DNA from: Acidobacteriota bacterium
GTDB taxonomy: Bacteria; Acidobacteriota; Thermoanaerobaculia; Multivoradales; JAHEKO01
Assembly: GCA_030610025.1 (NCBI GenBank)
Contig: JAUWSP010000052.1
Span: forward strand, 1-10,159
Direction: 5' to 3'
Length of the DNA stretch: 10,159 nucleotides
Below are positions 7,478 to 10,159 of this stretch, piece by piece. The translations under genes were made by a program, and so were the position numbers. A model generated the notes under the pieces. The model worked only from the letters and a program-made list of their open reading frames with translations, made no database searches and was not told the DNA's origin. Each line of letters starts with the position of its first letter. Position 1 is the first letter of the stretch.

Positions 7478-7511
7478 CAGAGGCGGCTACCTAGACGGGT
7501 GGCCGCCTCTG
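7478..7511 (+). terminator. Strong hairpin, probable intrinsic terminator of the pil operon
   Basis: CAGAGGCGGC at 7478-7487 is perfectly complementary to GCCGCCTCTG at 7502-7511. The stem continues inward through one U-G pair and three more pairs (to 7491/7498), giving 14 base pairs around the 6-base loop TAGACG. The 3' side is followed by TTCGTATACTCTCTT, which is T-rich but not a clean U-tract. It lies 59 bases after the last gene of the presumed operon. Stem strength is clear; efficiency as a rho-independent terminator is inferred. Confidence 0.75.
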
Positions 7512-7521
7512 TTCGTATACT
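7492..7521 (+). promoter_or_regulatory. Candidate promoter overlapping the terminator, near-leaderless
   Basis: TATACT at 7516-7521 matches five of six bases of the -10 consensus. TAGACG at 7492-7497, 18 bases upstream, matches four of six of TTGACA and coincides exactly with the loop of the terminator hairpin. A start about 7 bases after the -10 would leave only about 5 bases before the ATG at 7533. That agrees with the lack of any Shine-Dalgarno in TCTCTTGAAGCC. The -35 match is weak. Confidence 0.45.
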
Positions 7522-7532
7522 CTCTTGAAGCC

Positions 7533-8789
7533 ATGCGCTATCTCGCGACAGCCTGCGTGATTCTGCTTCTGATAGCCGTGGTCCCAGGCTGTGACAAGGC
7601 CTCGCCGGTGGCGCCCGCCGGCACCACGATCAGCCTCAGTATCAATCCGTCCCGGATCGATATCACCGGGCAGGCCTCGATTACGGCCATCGTCAGGCGC
7701 GACAATGGCACCGCGGTCAATCCCGGTACCGAGGTCAACTTCTCGACAACGCTCGGATCCCTGGATCCAGATCTCGCCAAGACCGATGATGCCGGCGTAG
7801 CCCGTACCACGCTGAAGGGTACCGGGCAGGTGGGAACGGCCACGATCGAAGCCAGCACGGGGGCTGCAACGCCGTCTACCGTGGAGATCCAGATCGGCTC
7901 CCTGGCTTCCTCCGTCACCCTGGTAGCGAGTCCGACTGCCATCGGCAAGGGAGGAGGAACTATCGAGCTCTTGGCTGTAGTGCGCGATGACGCGGGTCAG
8001 CTACTCAATCAACTTGCCGTGAATTTCTCGACCAGTGCCGGAACCCTCGAGTCCCGAGGTGCGGCCCAACTCACCAACCCGCTTGGCGAGGCGAGAGACA
8101 CCCTGACTGTGACCGAACTGGACATTATCGCCCTGGCGACCAACGTCATCACCGTGAGCGTCTTCGCCTCGACCGAGGGCGGCTCTCTGCTGGAGACCAC
8201 CACGGAAATCAGTGTCCGAGGTCTGATCTCGAATATATCGCTCCAGGTATCGCCGGGCTCGGTGGCGGCATCTGGCGGCACTCTGCAGCTTTCCGCCCTG
8301 GTGAAGGACGATATTGGTCTGGGAGTCCAGGGTGCGGGCGTCAACTTCGTCAGTCAGGCCGGAACATTGGCCTCGGGCGGTGGAGTGCTGCGCACGGATT
8401 CAGGCGGACAGGCAGTGGACAAGCTGACCCTGACCGTGCAAGACATCGACGCCCTCGGATCTCGAACCTTCCTGGTCGAGGCTTTCAGCACTGACTCTAC
8501 TGGGGCGCAAATCTCGGCCAACTTCACAGTCAGCGTGCAGACCGGAGCGCCTATCGCCTCGTATACCTTTGTTGCAACGGGTCTTTCGGTGCAGTTTCAG
8601 AACCAGAGCACGGGCGATCAGCCGCTGTCCTACTTGTGGATTTTCGGTGACCAGACCACGCCTCCGAATCAGACTGTCGCGAGTCCGACCCATGTCTACA
8701 ACACTGCCGGCACCTACAACGTCCAGTTGACAGTCACCAACGCGGTTGGAACCGATAGCGTCGTCCTGTCGGTGACAGTGGCCCAGTAG
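7533..8789 (+). CDS. Lipoprotein with three Ig-like repeats and a PKD domain
   Basis: A 418-residue exported lipoprotein. The lipobox VPGC puts the modified cysteine at residue 20, followed by Asp. Three invasin/intimin-type Ig-like (Big_1) repeats follow, about residues 30-121, 125-231 and 233-337. Each carries a VNF(S/V)..GTL-type strand pair; the first reads VNFSTTLGSLD, the second VNFSTSAGTLE, the third VNFVSQAGTLA. Repeats 2 and 3 share an extra segment (LTVTELDIIAL / LTLTVQDIDAL) absent from repeat 1. The C-terminal PKD domain, about 341-417, has YLWIFGDQ where WxFGDG is usual, and HVYNTAGTYNVQLTVTNAVG. This architecture suggests a surface or periplasmic stalk or adhesin. It follows a strong terminator and has no visible ribosome binding site, so it is probably transcribed separately from the pil operon. 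Confidence 0.88.
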   Translation: MRYLATACVILLLIAVVPGCDKASPVAPAGTTISLSINPSRIDITGQASITAIVRRDNGTAVNPGTEVNFSTTLGSLDPDLAKTDDAGVARTTLKGTGQVGTATIEASTGAATPSTVEIQIGSLASSVTLVASPTAIGKGGGTIELLAVVRDDAGQLLNQLAVNFSTSAGTLESRGAAQLTNPLGEARDTLTVTELDIIALATNVITVSVFASTEGGSLLETTTEISVRGLISNISLQVSPGSVAASGGTLQLSALVKDDIGLGVQGAGVNFVSQAGTLASGGGVLRTDSGGQAVDKLTLTVQDIDALGSRTFLVEAFSTDSTGAQISANFTVSVQTGAPIASYTFVATGLSVQFQNQSTGDQPLSYLWIFGDQTTPPNQTVASPTHVYNTAGTYNVQLTVTNAVGTDSVVLSVTVAQ

Positions 8790-8809
8790 GCGCTTGGCCG
8801 GCGGCGCCT
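8788..8809 (+). terminator. Weak hairpin at the end of the Ig/PKD lipoprotein gene
   Basis: AGGCGC at 8788-8793, overlapping the TAG stop codon, is complementary to GCGCCT at 8804-8809, with a 10-base loop and a possible seventh U-G pair. It is GC-rich, but what follows (CCTCCTCGTTG) is not a U-tract. It may stall or end transcription, or may be chance in GC-rich DNA. Confidence 0.3.
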
Positions 8810-8875
8810 CCTCCTCGTTGCTTGCAGCACTCTCGCAGCTGCCCTTGTTGTGAGGTCCTGTCCCGGTTTCTCGGG

Positions 8876-8881
8876 TATAAT
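8876..8881 (+). promoter_or_regulatory. -10 element of the TPR/Roadblock operon
   Basis: A perfect TATAAT follows TCTCGGG in the gap between two genes. No good -35 lies at 16-18 bases: TTGTGA at 8848-8853 is 22 bases away, and the aligned region reads AGGTCC. Transcription would start near 8888, about 90 bases before the TPR gene. The perfect hexamer in GC-rich DNA is the main support. Confidence 0.5.
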
Positions 8882-8912
8882 TTGCCAGTCCCAATAAGGG
8901 TGAGGTCTTCCC

Positions 8913-8963
8913 GTGCTCTCGTTGCCGCGAGTCTCAACCCTGTCAGGTCCAGCCCTGAGCTAG
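8913..8963 (+). CDS. Possible 16-residue leader ORF
   Basis: A GTG-started frame of 16 codons plus a TAG, reading MLSLPRVSTLSGPALS, lies between the TATAAT box and the TPR gene. It has a plausible ribosome binding site, AAGGGTGAGG at 8896-8905, 7 bases before the GTG. It ends 13 bases before the TPR start codon, so translation could be coupled. It is not in frame with the TPR gene and resembles no leader peptide I know. Chance is a serious alternative. Confidence 0.2.
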   Translation: MLSLPRVSTLSGPALS

Positions 8964-8976
8964 ATAGGTGCGTCCT

Positions 8977-10050
8977 ATGAACGATTCGATAGAAGAGATG
9001 CTCCAGCGGTGGGAGGAAGAGCCCACGCCACAGCTCTCACTGCAGCTGGCTGAAGAGTACCGTCAGCAGGGCCAGCTCGAGGAGGGCGCCACCATCCTCG
9101 AACAGGCCTTGCGCCTGCACCCGAACCATGTTTCAGCCAGGGTCGCCCACGGGCGGTTCCTGCTCGAGATGAGTCGACTGGAAGAGGCCGGCCAGGTGCT
9201 GGAGGCGGTGGTCGAGGACGATCCGACCCAGCTGGTCGCCAACAAGCTCTTGATCGGTCTCTACCTGGAGACCGATCGTCTGAAGGATGCCAGAGACCGA
9301 CTCGACCTCTACAAGCTGCTCAACGAAAGCGATCCCGAAATCGAGGTACTCGAGGCACAGTTGGGCCCTGCCGGTATTCGCCCGACAGCCGTCGACGCCG
9401 ACGGACGGGTCTTTGTGTTGGCTGGATCTCCGCCACCGCCGGATCTCCAGGGCCTGGTTGCCGAACGGGGCCAGAGCGCAGGCCTGCAAGCCGGGCCGAG
9501 TGCGATGGCCTCGGAAGGTCCCTTCGGCGATCTCTGGCGGGGAGTGGATCGGGAAGGCTACGATCGCGCCCTCGGCGAGGAAGGGATCTTCCCTGTCGTC
9601 GTTGCGGTCGTTTCTGATGCGCTAGAGATCGAGGTGGAGGTACCGGTCGAAGAGGCAGAGCAGCCCGAGATCGAAGCGGTGCCCGAGTCGGAGCCCGTGG
9701 TCGAGGAATTGGAAGAAGCGACAGCAGAGCCCGAGTCGACCTCGGAGTTGGACGAGCCGGTGCCAAGCCAGGAGATTGGAGCGACGGCTACTCTCGGAAA
9801 GCTCTATCTGGATCAGGGGCACCTGGAGGACGCAGTGCAGACTTTCGAGGAAGTCTTGTCGAGGGAGCCAGACCGTCTGGATGCCCAGGAGGGCCTGGCC
9901 GAGGCTCGGCGCCGGCTGGGCGAGACCCTGGCTGCCGAAGAGGTCCTGGAAGGGGAAGCCGAGGACGACACAGGAAACGCCCGCGATCGGAAGGTTCGGG
10001 TGCTACGGGAGTACCTGGATCGGTTGAGGGCTGCCAGCGGGAGGCACTAG
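8977..10050 (+). CDS. TPR repeat protein with an acidic linker
   Basis: A 357-residue soluble protein without signal peptide or membrane segment. The N-terminal part, about residues 18-120, contains tandem tetratricopeptide repeats, including LAEEYRQQGQLEEGATILEQ with RLHPNH closing the repeat. The middle, about 205-265, is a low-complexity Glu/Pro/Val linker. One or two further repeats occupy about 266-325 (LGKLYLDQGHLEDAVQTFEE, then SREPDRLDA). A charged helix ends the protein. TPRs are protein-binding scaffolds; the partner is unknown. The ATG at 8977 is preferred over a GTG at 8968, because AGGTG at 8966-8970 then forms a ribosome binding site 6 bases away. It ends 6 bases before the Roadblock-type gene, so the two are very likely co-expressed. 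Confidence 0.88.
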   Translation: MNDSIEEMLQRWEEEPTPQLSLQLAEEYRQQGQLEEGATILEQALRLHPNHVSARVAHGRFLLEMSRLEEAGQVLEAVVEDDPTQLVANKLLIGLYLETDRLKDARDRLDLYKLLNESDPEIEVLEAQLGPAGIRPTAVDADGRVFVLAGSPPPPDLQGLVAERGQSAGLQAGPSAMASEGPFGDLWRGVDREGYDRALGEEGIFPVVVAVVSDALEIEVEVPVEEAEQPEIEAVPESEPVVEELEEATAEPESTSELDEPVPSQEIGATATLGKLYLDQGHLEDAVQTFEEVLSREPDRLDAQEGLAEARRRLGETLAAEEVLEGEAEDDTGNARDRKVRVLREYLDRLRAASGRH

Positions 10051-10056
10051 AGAAAC

Positions 10057-10159
10057 ATGTTTCAGGAACGGCTACAGAGCATTTGCGACAGCATCGATGG
10101 CGCCTTGGCAGTGTCCCTCGTCGACGCAGACGGCATCACGGTCGAGTCCATCGGCGACG
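10057..10159 (+). CDS. Roadblock/LC7-type domain protein (5' part; runs off the right edge)
   Basis: Only 34 codons are visible. The reading begins MFQERLQSICDSIDGALAVS and continues LVDADGITVESIGD. A first amphipathic helix followed by a strand, a D-x-DG turn and a second strand is the opening of Roadblock/LC7 domains. In bacteria these include MglB, which regulates the Ras-like polarity GTPase MglA. GGGAGG at 10039-10044 is a possible ribosome binding site, though 12 bases from the ATG. The start is 6 bases after the TPR gene stop. Family assignment from so short a piece is likely but not certain; whether it is an MglB orthologue cannot be told here. Confidence 0.7.
   Translation, partial: MFQERLQSICDSIDGALAVSLVDADGITVESIGD

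Noticed and set aside
8848..8881. TTGTGA as the -35 partner of the TATAAT box
   Set aside because: The 22-base spacer is too long for a normal sigma-70 promoter.
8968..8976. GTG start three codons upstream of the TPR gene ATG
   Set aside because: The GTG is part of the AGGTG Shine-Dalgarno serving the ATG at 8977, and has no good ribosome binding site of its own.
1..10159. Mobile elements, CRISPR arrays, tRNA or rRNA genes
   Set aside because: I looked for transposase-like frames, regularly spaced repeats and tRNA cloverleaf signatures and saw none.

Overview
This window is a type IV pilus (T4P) assembly locus from a GC-rich diderm bacterium. A five-gene pilM-pilN-pilO-pilP-pilQ cluster encodes the cytoplasmic/inner-membrane alignment complex and the outer-membrane secretin. 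An outer-membrane secretin, Sec signal peptides and several lipoproteins all indicate a double-membrane cell. A four-cysteine ribosomal protein L28, a PilP without a lipidation cysteine, Ig-fold lipoproteins and a TPR gene next to a Roadblock/LC7 gene would fit Acidobacteriota or a myxobacterial/deltaproteobacterial lineage. That placement is inference and is only moderately secure.

Layout. The left edge (1-176, minus strand) holds the 5' part of rpmB. A divergent intergenic region (177-505) carries a good sigma-70-like promoter pointing into pilM. The genes pilM (506), pilN (1571), pilO (2192), pilP (2827) and pilQ (3417, or 3363) follow with gaps of 6, 15, 26 and 50 bases and look like one operon. 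Two more lipoprotein genes follow pilQ at 20- and 31-base gaps: one of unrecognised fold (6011-6571), and one with a bacterial Ig-like domain plus an IPT/TIG domain (6603-7418). A strong hairpin at 7478-7511 probably ends this transcription unit. A third lipoprotein gene (7533-8789), with three Ig-like repeats and a PKD domain, begins immediately after the hairpin, apparently from its own promoter with almost no 5' leader. After a 187-base gap with a perfect TATAAT box, a TPR protein gene (8977-10050) and the start of a Roadblock/LC7-type gene (10057 to the edge) form a second small operon.

How the genes work together. In the known T4P model, PilM binds the N-terminal tail of PilN. PilN and PilO form a membrane-anchored coiled-coil pair, PilP links them to the secretin, and PilQ is the outer-membrane channel. 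The pilin, the assembly and retraction ATPases and the platform protein are not in this window. The part worth a second look is the appended set of three Cys-anchored lipoproteins, two of them built from adhesin-like beta-sandwich domains. They could be accessory, pilotin-like or surface proteins of this pilus, but nothing in the sequence proves that. I found no mobile element, CRISPR array, tRNA or rRNA.
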